Translations under genes and position numbers: made by a program
Part shown: piece after piece, positions 17,192 to 26,042 of the stretch
Layout: every line of letters starts with the position of its first letter
Numbering within the stretch: position 1 is the first letter of the stretch
Source: Aphodoplasma sp045626925
GTDB taxonomy: Bacteria > Bacillota > Clostridia > UBA1381 > UMGS1253
Assembly: GCA_045626925.1 (NCBI GenBank)
Contig: JAZUQZ010000029.1
Span: 62,001 to 126,000 of the forward strand
Direction: 5' to 3'
DNA length: 64,000 nt
The notes under the pieces: model-generated
What the model was told of the DNA's origin: nothing
Seen by the model: only the letters and a program-made list of their open reading frames with translations
The model's database searches: none

Positions 17192-18160
17192 ATGAAAAAA
17201 GTATTAAAAAAAGTTATTAAATCTATTGCAGTTGGTTCATTATGTGGTATAATGGCATTGTCATTGCTCGCTTGTGGAGCAAATGATATGTCAAATGCCG
17301 GAACAAAACAGTTTAAAATTGGTCTTTCGATGAATACACTCAATAATCCGTATTTTGTTGATGCCAAAAATGGCGTTGAAAAGGGTGCATCGGAAAACAA
17401 TATAAAGCTTTCGGTTGTTGACGCACAAAATGATCCGTCAAAGCAGATTACCGATGTTGAAAACCTTATTGCGCAAAAGCCGGACCTTATTATTATTGAC
17501 CCGGCGGACTCCGATTCGATCGTCGCGGCGATTGAGGCGTGTAATAGGGCAAGCATCCCCGTTGTGACAATGGACAGAAAAGCAAATGGTGGAAATGTTG
17601 TGGCACACCTTGGATTTGATGCGATTGCGTCGGGCAAGATTGCGGGTGAATATATTGCAAAAATGGTAAATGGGAAAGATGCAAGGATAGTTGAAATACA
17701 GGGAATTATGGGTACCAATGTTGCTCAGGACCGTTCGAAAGGTTTTAATGAAGCAATTTCAAAGTATCCGAACATTAAAAAAGTTGCAACACAGTCGGCA
17801 GACTTTGACCGTGCAAAAGCGATGAGTGTTATGGAAAACATTTTACAAGCAAACAAAAATATTGATGCGGTATATGCGTCAAACGATGAGATGGCACTTG
17901 GTGCACTTGAGGCGATAAAAGCGGCAAAAAGAGAAAACGAAATTGTTTTAATAGGTTGTGACGCTATTGATGATGCACTTTCAGCTGTAAGGAATGGCTC
18001 GCTTAATGCGACAATAGCAGAGCCACCATTCTATCTTGGCAAAAATGCGCTCCTTACAGCGCTAAAGCATTTAAACGGTGAAAGCGTGCAAAAAGAGGTA
18101 ATACTTGAATCGACACTTTTGACGCTTGAAAACATTGACAGTATAAAAACAAAGGATTAA
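17192..18160 (+). CDS. rbsB: Ribose-binding lipoprotein
   Basis: Extracellular solute-binding protein anchored to the membrane as a lipoprotein. The signal sequence ends in the lipobox LLAC with Cys28. The mature part is a periplasmic-binding-protein type 1 fold: FKIGLSMNTLNNPYF, the paired QKPDLIIIDPAD and PVVTMDRKANGG strands, YASNDEMALGALEAI, and LIGCDAID. 322 residues. Preceded by AAAGGAG, 29 bp after rbsC. Sugar specificity is inferred from the operon. Confidence 0.94.
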   Translation: MKKVLKKVIKSIAVGSLCGIMALSLLACGANDMSNAGTKQFKIGLSMNTLNNPYFVDAKNGVEKGASENNIKLSVVDAQNDPSKQITDVENLIAQKPDLIIIDPADSDSIVAAIEACNRASIPVVTMDRKANGGNVVAHLGFDAIASGKIAGEYIAKMVNGKDARIVEIQGIMGTNVAQDRSKGFNEAISKYPNIKKVATQSADFDRAKAMSVMENILQANKNIDAVYASNDEMALGALEAIKAAKRENEIVLIGCDAIDDALSAVRNGSLNATIAEPPFYLGKNALLTALKHLNGESVQKEVILESTLLTLENIDSIKTKD

Positions 18161-18186
18161 AATATGTAGAAACAGTAGGTGGGAAA

Positions 18187-18825
18187 ATGAAGCTTAATAG
18201 TATTATTGACCATACACTTTTGCGAGCTGATGCGACAAAGGAAGACATTTTGGAGCTTTGCAGTGAGGCAAAGACATATGGTTTTGCATCGGTATGCACA
18301 AATTCGTGCTATACATCGCTTGTGCATGAACAGCTTAAAGACAGTACAGTTAAGACATGCGCTGTTGTGGGGTTTCCGCTTGGTGCTATGTCATCGGAGG
18401 CAAAGGCCTTTGAAACAAAGCAAGCAGTTATAGACGGTGCTGATGAAATCGATATGGTAATACAAATCGGCGCCATGCGCGAAGGCGATTATGAATATGT
18501 ATTAAATGATATCAAAGCAGTCGTAAAAGCGTCGGGCGATGCGCTTGTAAAGGTAATAATTGAGGCGTGTCTTTTGAATGATACACAAAAAGTCAAAGCG
18601 TGTGAGCTTGCAAAACAGGCGGGCGCTGATTTTGTAAAAACATCGACCGGTTTTTCGAGCGGTGGTGCTACAAAAGAGGATATTTCTCTTATGCGCAAGA
18701 CCGTAGGAGAGTCGATGGGCGTAAAGGCGTCGGGTGGTGTGCGCACTAAAAAAGATGCCATTGATATGGTAGAGGCGGGCGCAAGTCGCATTGGAGCAAG
18801 TGCAAGCATAGAAATCTGTAAATAA
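18187..18825 (+). CDS. deoC: Deoxyribose-phosphate aldolase
   Basis: Class I aldolase splitting 2-deoxyribose-5-phosphate into acetaldehyde and glyceraldehyde-3-phosphate. 212 residues. The Schiff-base lysine is Lys151 in ADFVKTSTGF, and a second active-site lysine is in VKASGGVRT; DHTLLRADAT is the conserved start. AGTAGGTGGGAAA precedes the ATG. It is 26 bp after rbsB and before a terminator, so it belongs to the rbs transcript. This suggests the operon handles deoxyribose or nucleoside-derived pentose as well as ribose. Confidence 0.95.
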   Translation: MKLNSIIDHTLLRADATKEDILELCSEAKTYGFASVCTNSCYTSLVHEQLKDSTVKTCAVVGFPLGAMSSEAKAFETKQAVIDGADEIDMVIQIGAMREGDYEYVLNDIKAVVKASGDALVKVIIEACLLNDTQKVKACELAKQAGADFVKTSTGFSSGGATKEDISLMRKTVGESMGVKASGGVRTKKDAIDMVEAGASRIGASASIEICK

Positions 18826-18831
18826 AAAATA

Positions 18832-18868
18832 ATCGGCTATACGAATTTGTATAGCCGGTTTTATATTT
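18832..18868. terminator. Terminator between deoC and trxA
   Basis: CGGCTATAC, a 6-base loop and GTATAGCCG form a perfect 9-bp stem with TTTTATATTTT after it; A-rich sequence on the other side suits the converging trxA. Confidence 0.82.
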
Positions 18869-18881
18869 TATAATATTTATA

Positions 18882-19208
18882 TTAGAGATGATTTTCAATC
18901 ATTTGTGCAAAGTCAGCTTTTGCCTTTGCGCCAACTGATTTTTCTACTTCTTCGCCACCTTTAAATACAATAACAGTAGGTATTGTCATAACTTTAAACT
19001 TTTCAGCAAGCTCCATTTGTTCGTCGACATTGATTTTGCCGACTTTTGCACGACCGGAAAAATCATCTGCAAGTTCATCAATAAGCGGAGAGACCATTTT
19101 GCACGGACCGCACCATGTTGCCCAAAAGTCTACCAATACAGGCACATTGGATTTTAAAACTTCATCTTCAAAATTTGCAACTGTAATTTCTATAACGCTG
19201 TTTGACAT
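18882..19208 (-). CDS. trxA: Thioredoxin
   Basis: 108-residue thioredoxin. The redox motif WCGPC is at residues 32-36 in VLVDFWATWCGPCKM, and the cis-proline loop KVMTIPTVIVF follows. Cytosolic dithiol reductant for ribonucleotide reductase, peroxiredoxins and others. The ATG at 19206-19208 follows TAGGAGGATTT, and a consensus promoter is found 65-95 bases upstream. Single gene. Confidence 0.96.
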   Translation of the reverse strand: MSNSVIEITVANFEDEVLKSNVPVLVDFWATWCGPCKMVSPLIDELADDFSGRAKVGKINVDEQMELAEKFKVMTIPTVIVFKGGEEVEKSVGAKAKADFAQMIENHL

Positions 19209-19272
19209 ACCAAATCCTCCTAAAATTTGCATAATGTTTTAATGATTTACGCTATGGTTTTATTATGCTTTT

Positions 19273-19301
19273 ATAATATTTTATTTATTTGCTTTTGTCA
19301 A
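19273..19301 (-). promoter_or_regulatory. SigA-type promoter for trxA
   Basis: Minus strand TTGACA (19296-19301), a 17-base spacer and TATTAT (19273-19278). Confidence 0.75.
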
Positions 19302-19337
19302 GGGATTTATGTTTATTTTTTCAATTTCTTTATAAAA

Positions 19338-19961
19338 TTAAAGGTCAATATACTGAGTCGATATAATCTCGCACAAGACTCGTGCGTTTGTTATATCGCA
19401 CATTTTCGCTATATATTCTTGCGTCTTATCAGTCTTTGTATATACATATACCTTTACATCGCCCTCGTATGCGATATCCTTTATAATATATCCGCTACCA
19501 AGCGTTTCGTATTGCACCTTGCCAAATAATGTATAGTCGCATGTAACACATAGCAAATCACAAAGTGTACGCGTAATTATTCCGGCTGTATCGACGCCAA
19601 GCTTTGCGCTGTTTCCATAAGCCCGTACAAGTCCACCACCGCCGAGCAATATCCCGCCAAAATATCTTGTCACTACAACGGCAACATCAATAAGGCCTTC
19701 CTTGCGTAGCACCTCAAGCACAGGCAATCCTGCCGTGCCTGATGGTTCACCGTCGTCGCTGTATCGCATAATATTACCATCGCCGATGATGTAAGCATAT
19801 ACATTGTGCGTTGCGTCGTAATGCTTGCTACGCATTTTTGCTATAAGCTCAAGCGCTTCGGCCTCAGCACTGACAGGCCATACATTTGCTATAAAACGCG
19901 ATTTGCGCTCAATCATTTCGGCGCTTGCACGCTCTTTTACAGTTTTATAAAAAGGCTTCAT
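19338..19961 (-). CDS. YigZ/IMPACT family protein
   Basis: 207-residue protein of the UPF0029/IMPACT family. The N-terminal domain has ERKSRFIANVWPV, HNVYAYIIGDG, SDDGEPSGTAGLPVLEVL and VVVTRYFGGILLGGGGLVRAYG, which are the family signature. The C-terminal ferredoxin-like domain (about residues 135-207) is shorter. The bacterial role is not settled, though ribosome-linked functions have been proposed. It ends before hflX, whose stop is 14 bp upstream on the same strand. Confidence 0.88.
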   Translation of the reverse strand: MKPFYKTVKERASAEMIERKSRFIANVWPVSAEAEALELIAKMRSKHYDATHNVYAYIIGDGNIMRYSDDGEPSGTAGLPVLEVLRKEGLIDVAVVVTRYFGGILLGGGGLVRAYGNSAKLGVDTAGIITRTLCDLLCVTCDYTLFGKVQYETLGSGYIIKDIAYEGDVKVYVYTKTDKTQEYIAKMCDITNARVLCEIISTQYIDL

Positions 19962-19975
19962 TTTATCACCGCCTA

Positions 19976-21244
19976 TTATTTTACAATATATTTTCGCATC
20001 TTATCGTAACACTGTGCATCGATTTTGGCGTTTATTAAAATTCCATCAGGAGTATATTGCTCGCTATTTACAAGCTGATTTTCGTGCAGAGCAGATACAC
20101 ATCCAGCATCACTATACGGAATATTTAAAACGACATCGCGTTTTTGGCCCGGCACAACCGCCTCTATAATTTCGACAAGCTCGTCTATACCGATTTTATT
20201 TTGGGCGGAGATACATACTGTTTTTGTGCATGCATCGATTGTTTTTGGAATAATTTTATCCTCTGCAAGGTCAATCTTATTAAGAACGGCAATCGTTGGC
20301 TTGCCACTTGCACCAAGCTCTTCTAAAATATTGTCAACAACCTTGATATGCGTTTCATATTCATCGTTTGAAATATCAATAACATGAACTAACACATCAG
20401 AAAGTGCCGCCTCTTCAAGTGTTGATTTGAATGCTTTTACAAGATGGTGCGGCAGCTTTCGTATAAATCCGACAGTGTCTACGAGCAATATCTTTCGATT
20501 ATCAGACAGGGTAAGACTTCTTTGTGTCGGGTCGAGTGTTGCAAAAAGCTTGTTTTCTGCCAGGACAGAAGCATCTGTCAAAAGGTTTAAAAGCGTTGAT
20601 TTGCCCGCATTTGTGTATCCAACAAGTGCAACGACGGTCTGGTTATCCTTTGCGCGACGAACACGCAACAAATCACGGTGCTTTTGCACTTCTTTTAATT
20701 CTTCTGTTAAAAACTCAATCCTTCTTCTTATGTGGCGTCTATCTGTTTCAAGCTTTGTCTCGCCGGGACCGCGCGTACCAATGCCGCCACCAAGTCGTGA
20801 GAGCGCTTGGCCCATCCCTGTAAGTCGCGGTAGCATATATTTAAGCTGGGCAAGCTCGACCTGGATTTTACCTTCCTTTGTTATGGCACGCATAGCAAAT
20901 ATATCAAGAATAAGCGATGTCCTGTCGAGAACCTTCATATCGAGATGGTCAGAAATGTTTCGTACTTGGACAGGCGAAAGCTCATCATCAAAAATTACTA
21001 CATCTGCATCAAGCTCTTGTGCAGCACTTAAAAGATCATCAAGCTTTCCCTCACCAAGATATGTCGCATTATCGGGAGCAGGACGGTTTTGAATAACATA
21101 ACCTACAACTTCAACACCGGCTGTCTTTGCAAGCTCACAAAGCTCATCGAGCGACTCGTTTGTTGTGTCTAATAGCTTGTTTGGATTATCTGTATGAACG
21201 CCGGCAAGAATTGCCCGCTCAATTTTGATTTCGTTTTCGTACAT
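19976..21244 (-). CDS. hflX: Ribosome-associated GTPase HflX
   Basis: 422-residue GTPase that binds and splits stalled 70S ribosomes during heat or antibiotic stress. The N-terminal HflX domain contains DDELSPVQVRNISDHL. A coiled-coil with the GRGPGETKLE loop (GIGTRGPGETKLETDRRHI) precedes the G domain: G1 GYTNAGKSTLLN, G3 DTVGFIRKLP, G4 LNKIDL. Full length. Appears cotranscribed with the YigZ gene. Confidence 0.94.
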   Translation of the reverse strand: MYENEIKIERAILAGVHTDNPNKLLDTTNESLDELCELAKTAGVEVVGYVIQNRPAPDNATYLGEGKLDDLLSAAQELDADVVIFDDELSPVQVRNISDHLDMKVLDRTSLILDIFAMRAITKEGKIQVELAQLKYMLPRLTGMGQALSRLGGGIGTRGPGETKLETDRRHIRRRIEFLTEELKEVQKHRDLLRVRRAKDNQTVVALVGYTNAGKSTLLNLLTDASVLAENKLFATLDPTQRSLTLSDNRKILLVDTVGFIRKLPHHLVKAFKSTLEEAALSDVLVHVIDISNDEYETHIKVVDNILEELGASGKPTIAVLNKIDLAEDKIIPKTIDACTKTVCISAQNKIGIDELVEIIEAVVPGQKRDVVLNIPYSDAGCVSALHENQLVNSEQYTPDGILINAKIDAQCYDKMRKYIVK

Positions 21245-21360
21245 AACTTACCCTCTCAAAGTGAATTTTACCAAAAGCAATTATAGCATATTCATATTTG
21301 TATATATAATACCATATTACAGGCGAAAATACAAGAAAAATTAGTAATCAGAGCATATAA

Positions 21361-21392
21361 CAAAAACCCCGTTCTCGTGTGAGAACGGGGAA
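21361..21392 (-). terminator. Terminator of the SLH protein gene
   Basis: On the minus strand CCCCGTTCTC, a 4-base loop and GAGAACGGGG followed by TTTTTG. The perfect 10-bp GC-rich stem is one of the strongest in the window. Confidence 0.92.
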
Positions 21393-21409
21393 TGTTGTAT
21401 CATATCAAA

Positions 21410-24400
21410 TTAGTATTTTAGGACAAGCATACCACGCTGGTTCGAACCTCTGAACTGCATAATTACTAAGCTTGCAGGTGTTCTTCCTGCAAAGCTTGTA
21501 TCATACAAGTCAGCTACAGAACCGGCATATACTTGTTTACCAACAGGTTTGTTCGCATCATAAACCATAATCTTAAATCTTGATGGGTCATATGTCGAAT
21601 CGTGGCGCAAACCATTTGTTATTGGCGGAACAGCAGTAGCATCGTTAAAGATGTATTGCTGGCTTGCACTATCGTACAAAACAAGATTTCTATCACATGC
21701 ACGACCGGAATCTGCTGAAACTGCATTTGTTACAAAGCCGTTTGCATCTGTTGTGATAAGCGTTGTCTTTGTGCCCGTGTTATTATCTGCTTTCGTTCTG
21801 CCAAGCAGGTAACTAAACTTTCCTTCTCCGTCGAGATACTCTGTCAAAATAGCAACATCGAAACCATAGCTACGAGATGGGTATTCAATTTCGTGTGAAG
21901 AAGGAGCAATTACTAGTTTTGCATCTGCAAGATATATGGGTTCTATCCACGACAAATAACCATCACTATTTACAAATACTTTCATAGCATCACCCGGGAC
22001 AACTACCATACTGTCACGAACGGGGTTTCTGCGGCTTGTTGCTATAGCTTTGTAATCCGGCAAATCAGCATATGCTGTCCACAATTTGTTGTAGAACTCT
22101 CCGCTTGAATAAAAATCCGGTTTAACTGTATATTCTTTATATACACCTTCCATATAACCTGAAATCACAAGCGTTCTTTTATTATCTTCAACAAGACACT
22201 CATATGCATCGGCAACAACAAACATCTGAAGTTCATTAAATTCAGTTGTACCTGTTTCAGGTGCATCAGCTACAGGTTGAGCCTTTGTAAGTGCAAATTC
22301 AACCTTGCTCGAATTTGGTGTTGTTGTAAGCAATTGAATGTATTTAATACTTCCTGATGTTGTAGGCAAGTTGTTTGCTGTGATATAGCCCATTTTTTCT
22401 GCATCTCTAACTTCAGCTGCAGTAGTCGGCAAAGAAATTACAGGAACTGTAGCAGGTAGAGAATATTTAAATCCACCAATTGTTGATGTTGCTTTGATAT
22501 ATGCTGTATCCTGCATAAAAGCAAGTGTCTGGTCACCTGCTGATTGTAACGAATACACTGATTCATTGGCAGAAGTATTTAAATAAGGAGTATCAATTTT
22601 TATTATTTTGCCCTCTTCATCAAGCTCGAACAATAATGGAGAAATCTTTGTTCCATCGCCATAATAACCGGTATATGTTGTTGCCGGGTCACCTTCCTTA
22701 TAGGAAGTAGCAGCAATTACAGCTGTTAATGAGTTATCAATTGCAGTATATGTTGCGTCTGCACCGGTGCACAATGCACCATCAACAATCAATTTGTTTG
22801 CTGTAAGGAAATCCTTATATGTGCCATCAACATATATTCTAAGTCTTATAGATGTATCAGCACCTGTTGCTTTTGCGTATCTTGTAAGCAAACCGAACGA
22901 TGTGCCGCTATTTGTACCGGAAATAGTATCCCATGCAATTCTTCCAAAATAATCAAGGTGGAACTTACCGCTCATACCTAATCTTAAACGCATACTGCTT
23001 TCCGGAGCAGATGTACCAAGACCACTTGTGATGAAGTTAAAATATGGTGCAGTTGTCTTGTATTTTACACCATTGATAGTAAGAACGAATCTGTTGTTTT
23101 CGTCTGTTGAAAACTCAGTAATCTCACCGCTGATAGAATCTTGCGCAACAATAATCTTTGCATATTGACGAGATGCGCCATCGTCGCTCATAGCTATCGA
23201 AAGAACATCGCCTGCATAAAGGTCTTCAAATGCTATTTGATAATTATAAGCATCAACAATTTCATATCTTAAGTCGCTGTTTCCGATATCAATAGTTTTA
23301 TTAAGTCCTGTAACTTTATCGGTAAGGATAAAGTTTTCAGCATTTATTTTACTTATAACAAGTGTTTCGTATGCAGTAACAACCAAAACATCTACTATAT
23401 CGTCTGTATTATAGTCGATGAAGGAAACTTCGCCTTCTCTTCCTCTAATTTCGTTTAAAGTTGCACTAACACTTTGGTTAACAGCTCTTGCAACACCATT
23501 ATAAATAATTGCCGGACTTGTGCCCATATCAAGCTCTGTCGGGCGTTTATCTGTTTCTCTGTTTGCCCAATATGTAACTTTTGCGTCTGTAACAGGATAT
23601 ATAATATTTGAGATAGGGGTTGTTTTTATTTCGTTTTTATTTTTTACTATTTCGTATGAAAGAATTGTGCGTTTATCTGTTTCTTCATCGTTTATGTAAT
23701 AAGCTTTTACATATTTACCGAGAGCGTTTGCTATTGTTGTTTCGCCTTCGAAGTAGACACCTGTCTGTATACCATACTCGATTTGTAGTCTTCCTTCTGC
23801 AAGCGGGCTCGGCTGGAACATACTTGTCAAATCATTAGCAGTAACAATACCTTCTGTTTTGAATACATCATGCTTTTCAGAAAGAAGTGATACGCCATCC
23901 ACCACTACATATTTATAGCTATCACCCGAAGTGATTCGTTTGTTAACATTAACCTGTAATGTATTTGCACAAAGTATAGCTGCTTGTCCTCTTGTCATAG
24001 GACTTGAGAAATCGATGTTTGTAAGACCTTTCAACATGCCGATATCTCTTGCAACATACATATAGCCTGTAGGATATCCGCCATTCGACTCTGATTGAAT
24101 ATCATAACCGACAGCATAAATCATCATCTTAACGGCTTCTGTTCCTTTTACATTATCATCAGGGCCAAAAATACCGCCGCCATAACCTTTGATGGCGCCT
24201 ATTCCTGCACCAAGCTCAACCGCAGGAGCAAATATATTGTCCTTCGGCACATCACTAAACATGCCGACAGGCTCATAAGCCTGTGCAGCATCGTCAAGTG
24301 CAAGACTCTTCATCATAATTTGAGCAAATTCAGCTCTTGTGATATCGTCGTTGGGTTTAAAGTTTGAACCATCGCCAACCATAATATTTAATGCACAAAG

Positions 24401-24526
24401 CAGTGATGCGGCAGATTCGTACTCAGTACCTACAACATCATGAGGTACAGGAGCAGCGAACGCCGGAATCTGAAGCATCATAACAAGGATAACAAGCATA
24501 GATGCAACGCGTTTAAACAAATTCAT
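21410..24526 (-). CDS. S-layer homology (SLH) domain surface protein
   Basis: 1038-residue secreted protein. Signal peptide at residues 1-24 (RVASMLVILVMMLQIPAFA). Three SLH repeats span residues about 30-200, each with the TRAEF-type motif or a variant (ITRAEFAQIM, VKGTEAVKMM, MTRGQAAILC); these normally bind pyruvylated secondary wall polymer. The remaining 830 residues are beta-rich and threonine/serine-rich with no catalytic motif I recognise, so a structural or S-layer role is likely. The C-terminus VIMQFRGSNQRGMLVLKY has no sortase signal. Strong promoter, GGGGG site and terminator suggest high expression. Confidence 0.88.
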   Translation of the reverse strand: MNLFKRVASMLVILVMMLQIPAFAAPVPHDVVGTEYESAASLLCALNIMVGDGSNFKPNDDITRAEFAQIMMKSLALDDAAQAYEPVGMFSDVPKDNIFAPAVELGAGIGAIKGYGGGIFGPDDNVKGTEAVKMMIYAVGYDIQSESNGGYPTGYMYVARDIGMLKGLTNIDFSSPMTRGQAAILCANTLQVNVNKRITSGDSYKYVVVDGVSLLSEKHDVFKTEGIVTANDLTSMFQPSPLAEGRLQIEYGIQTGVYFEGETTIANALGKYVKAYYINDEETDKRTILSYEIVKNKNEIKTTPISNIIYPVTDAKVTYWANRETDKRPTELDMGTSPAIIYNGVARAVNQSVSATLNEIRGREGEVSFIDYNTDDIVDVLVVTAYETLVISKINAENFILTDKVTGLNKTIDIGNSDLRYEIVDAYNYQIAFEDLYAGDVLSIAMSDDGASRQYAKIIVAQDSISGEITEFSTDENNRFVLTINGVKYKTTAPYFNFITSGLGTSAPESSMRLRLGMSGKFHLDYFGRIAWDTISGTNSGTSFGLLTRYAKATGADTSIRLRIYVDGTYKDFLTANKLIVDGALCTGADATYTAIDNSLTAVIAATSYKEGDPATTYTGYYGDGTKISPLLFELDEEGKIIKIDTPYLNTSANESVYSLQSAGDQTLAFMQDTAYIKATSTIGGFKYSLPATVPVISLPTTAAEVRDAEKMGYITANNLPTTSGSIKYIQLLTTTPNSSKVEFALTKAQPVADAPETGTTEFNELQMFVVADAYECLVEDNKRTLVISGYMEGVYKEYTVKPDFYSSGEFYNKLWTAYADLPDYKAIATSRRNPVRDSMVVVPGDAMKVFVNSDGYLSWIEPIYLADAKLVIAPSSHEIEYPSRSYGFDVAILTEYLDGEGKFSYLLGRTKADNNTGTKTTLITTDANGFVTNAVSADSGRACDRNLVLYDSASQQYIFNDATAVPPITNGLRHDSTYDPSRFKIMVYDANKPVGKQVYAGSVADLYDTSFAGRTPASLVIMQFRGSNQRGMLVLKY

Positions 24527-24555
24527 TTCAGTTTACCCCCTTCAAATGTGTATGA

Positions 24556-24585
24556 ATTTTATTATAAACCAGGCAGTTTTGTCAA
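24556..24585 (-). promoter_or_regulatory. Promoter of the SLH protein gene
   Basis: Minus strand TTGACA (24580-24585), an 18-base spacer and TAAAAT (24556-24561), giving a leader of about 25 bases with AGGGGGT before the ATG. Confidence 0.65.
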
Positions 24586-24996
24586 GATTATCAAGTGAAA
24601 TCTGCCAGATTTGGAAAACACTTCGCGTCTGAGTGAGCGCGAACTTATACAATTACAATCCCGTGTTCTGCAATTGAAAATTATTAAAATGATACATTAT
24701 GTATCTGGTATATACGCAAAACAAACAGCATATCAAAAACCCATATGCTAAATCAGCATAGATACTTAATAATATTATAACTCGTTTTCACATAATAATC
24801 AACAAAAATTTTATTATTCTTGACTAAATTATCGACTTTTTTTAAAATTTTGTATTATATTTATTTATATATGGAGTTTTCATTTGCTTTTCATACAATA
24901 TATTGTGTAAAAAGCTATACTTTTCAAACGCAAAAAGAGTTTTACATTTTTATTACACTTGCAAAAATTTTAAAAACAATACAATCGGTTGCTGTA
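24586..24996. other. Non-coding region upstream of the SLH gene with several inverted repeats
   Basis: No convincing ORF. Three short inverted repeats are visible: AAATCTG/CAGATTT at 24599-24613, TTCGCG/CGCGAA at about 24622-24644, and TATGCT/AGCATA at about 24742-24760. They could be regulator sites for the SLH gene. Confidence 0.4.
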
Positions 24997-25025
24997 TTGA
25001 CAAAAATTTACTCACGCTTTAAAAT
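24997..25025 (+). promoter_or_regulatory. Promoter for aroK
   Basis: TTGACA (24997-25002), a 17-base spacer and TAAAAT (25020-25025). The transcript would begin near 25032. Confidence 0.7.
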
Positions 25026-25061
25026 AGTATATAGACTTCAAAAAGAATGGGTGAGTGGGTT

Positions 25062-25568
25062 TTGGATAAAAACAATATAATACTTATAGGTATGCCCGGT
25101 GCAGGAAAATCAACAATCGGTGTTGTACTTGCTAAAATGCTTCGGATGGATTTTTGCGATACTGATTTGATAATTCAAAAAAATACAGGTCGTGCTTTAC
25201 AGGAGATAATTGATAATGATGGACTTGATTATTTTCTTGAGTGTGAGTGCAAAACTGTGACGGAGCTTGGGTGCGAAAACTGCGTTATTGCGACGGGCGG
25301 CAGTGTTGTGCTAAAAAAGGAAGCGATAGAGCATCTGCGCGCACTTGGTAATGTTATATATCTTCGTGCTACATTTGATAAAATTGAAAGCAGAATTCAT
25401 AACATAGACACGCGCGGCATAGCGTTTAAAGAGGGGCAGACACTTTTTGATATATATAATCAGCGTACGCCGCTTTATGAAAATGCTTGCGATTTTATTG
25501 TCGATGTCGGTGATTTTAATCCTGCCATAACATGTGAAAAAATCAAAGAAAAAGTAAATGTAATATAG
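25062..25568 (+). CDS. aroK: Shikimate kinase
   Basis: P-loop kinase converting shikimate to shikimate-3-phosphate, step five of aromatic amino-acid synthesis. Walker A GMPGAGKST near residue 10, the shikimate-binding DTDLIIQKNTG, the ATGGSVVL loop and the lid segment IDTRGIAF are all visible. 168 residues from TTG 25062, preferred because GGGTGAG lies upstream and MDKNNIILIGMPG is the usual start. An ATG at 25047 is in frame but has no binding site and only about 15 bases of leader. No other shikimate genes are nearby. Confidence 0.88.
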   Translation: MDKNNIILIGMPGAGKSTIGVVLAKMLRMDFCDTDLIIQKNTGRALQEIIDNDGLDYFLECECKTVTELGCENCVIATGGSVVLKKEAIEHLRALGNVIYLRATFDKIESRIHNIDTRGIAFKEGQTLFDIYNQRTPLYENACDFIVDVGDFNPAITCEKIKEKVNVI

Positions 25569-25637
25569 GCATGCCAAACAACCTTTTCTGTTTGTAAAGC
25601 AAATGTAACATTCTTTTAACACAAAAGAAAAAAACCC

Positions 25638-25666
25638 TTGACTTTTTGTGTGTTTTGTGCTATGAT
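25638..25666 (+). promoter_or_regulatory. Promoter of veg
   Basis: TTGACT (25638-25643), a 17-base spacer and TATGAT (25661-25666). The Bacillus veg promoter is likewise known for near-consensus strength. Confidence 0.72.
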
Positions 25667-25697
25667 GAGTTCATAAATGATTGTAGGAGTGAAACTT

Positions 25698-25946
25698 ATG
25701 ATAGAAAGGAATGACCTTGATAAGGTCAAAAAGAGTCTGCAACAAAACATTGGCAGAAAGGTTCGCTTGACATCAAAGAAGGGACGCAAATCGGCAATAG
25801 TACGCCGGGGGGTAATTGAAAATATTTATCCGAGTATTTTTACAATTAGATTAGACCGTGCAGCAGATGATACAGAAAACAGACGCGTATCGTTCAGCTA
25901 TACGGATGTGCTTACAAAAACGGTTGAAATTGTTATGTATAAGTGA
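25698..25946 (+). CDS. veg: Veg family protein
   Basis: 82-residue small protein of the Veg family. NDLDKVKKSLQQNIGRKVRL, KGRKSAIVRRGVIENIYPSIFTIRL and RRVSFSYTDVLTKTVEI are the conserved segments. In Bacillus Veg influences biofilm gene expression through SinR; the molecular role is not fully known. The ATG at 25698 is eight bases after TAGGAGTG; an upstream in-frame ATG at 25677 overlaps this site and is rejected. Confidence 0.9.
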   Translation: MIERNDLDKVKKSLQQNIGRKVRLTSKKGRKSAIVRRGVIENIYPSIFTIRLDRAADDTENRRVSFSYTDVLTKTVEIVMYK

Positions 25947-25969
25947 TATTTTGACGGTAAAAGTACTAA

Positions 25970-26004
25970 TCAAAACGGCTGTCAACCAGCCGTTTTTTCT
26001 TTTT
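25970..26004 (+). terminator. veg terminator
   Basis: AAACGGCT, a 7-base loop and AGCCGTTT with a T-rich tail. Confidence 0.87.
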
Positions 26005-26042
26005 TTAAAATATGACGAGCTAAAAAAAAGAGGTGAATAGAT

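Noticed and set aside
17131..17718. 195-codon minus-strand frame across the rbsC/rbsB boundary
   Set aside because: Antisense of the rbsC end and the rbsB signal region; no promoter or binding site.
20427..21092. 221-codon open frame opposite hflX
   Set aside because: Antisense of a clear GTPase gene; serine/arginine-rich composition typical of a shadow frame.
24820..25080. 86-codon open frame before aroK
   Set aside because: Overlaps the aroK promoter and start, has no binding site and an AT-driven composition (F, Y, I, K).
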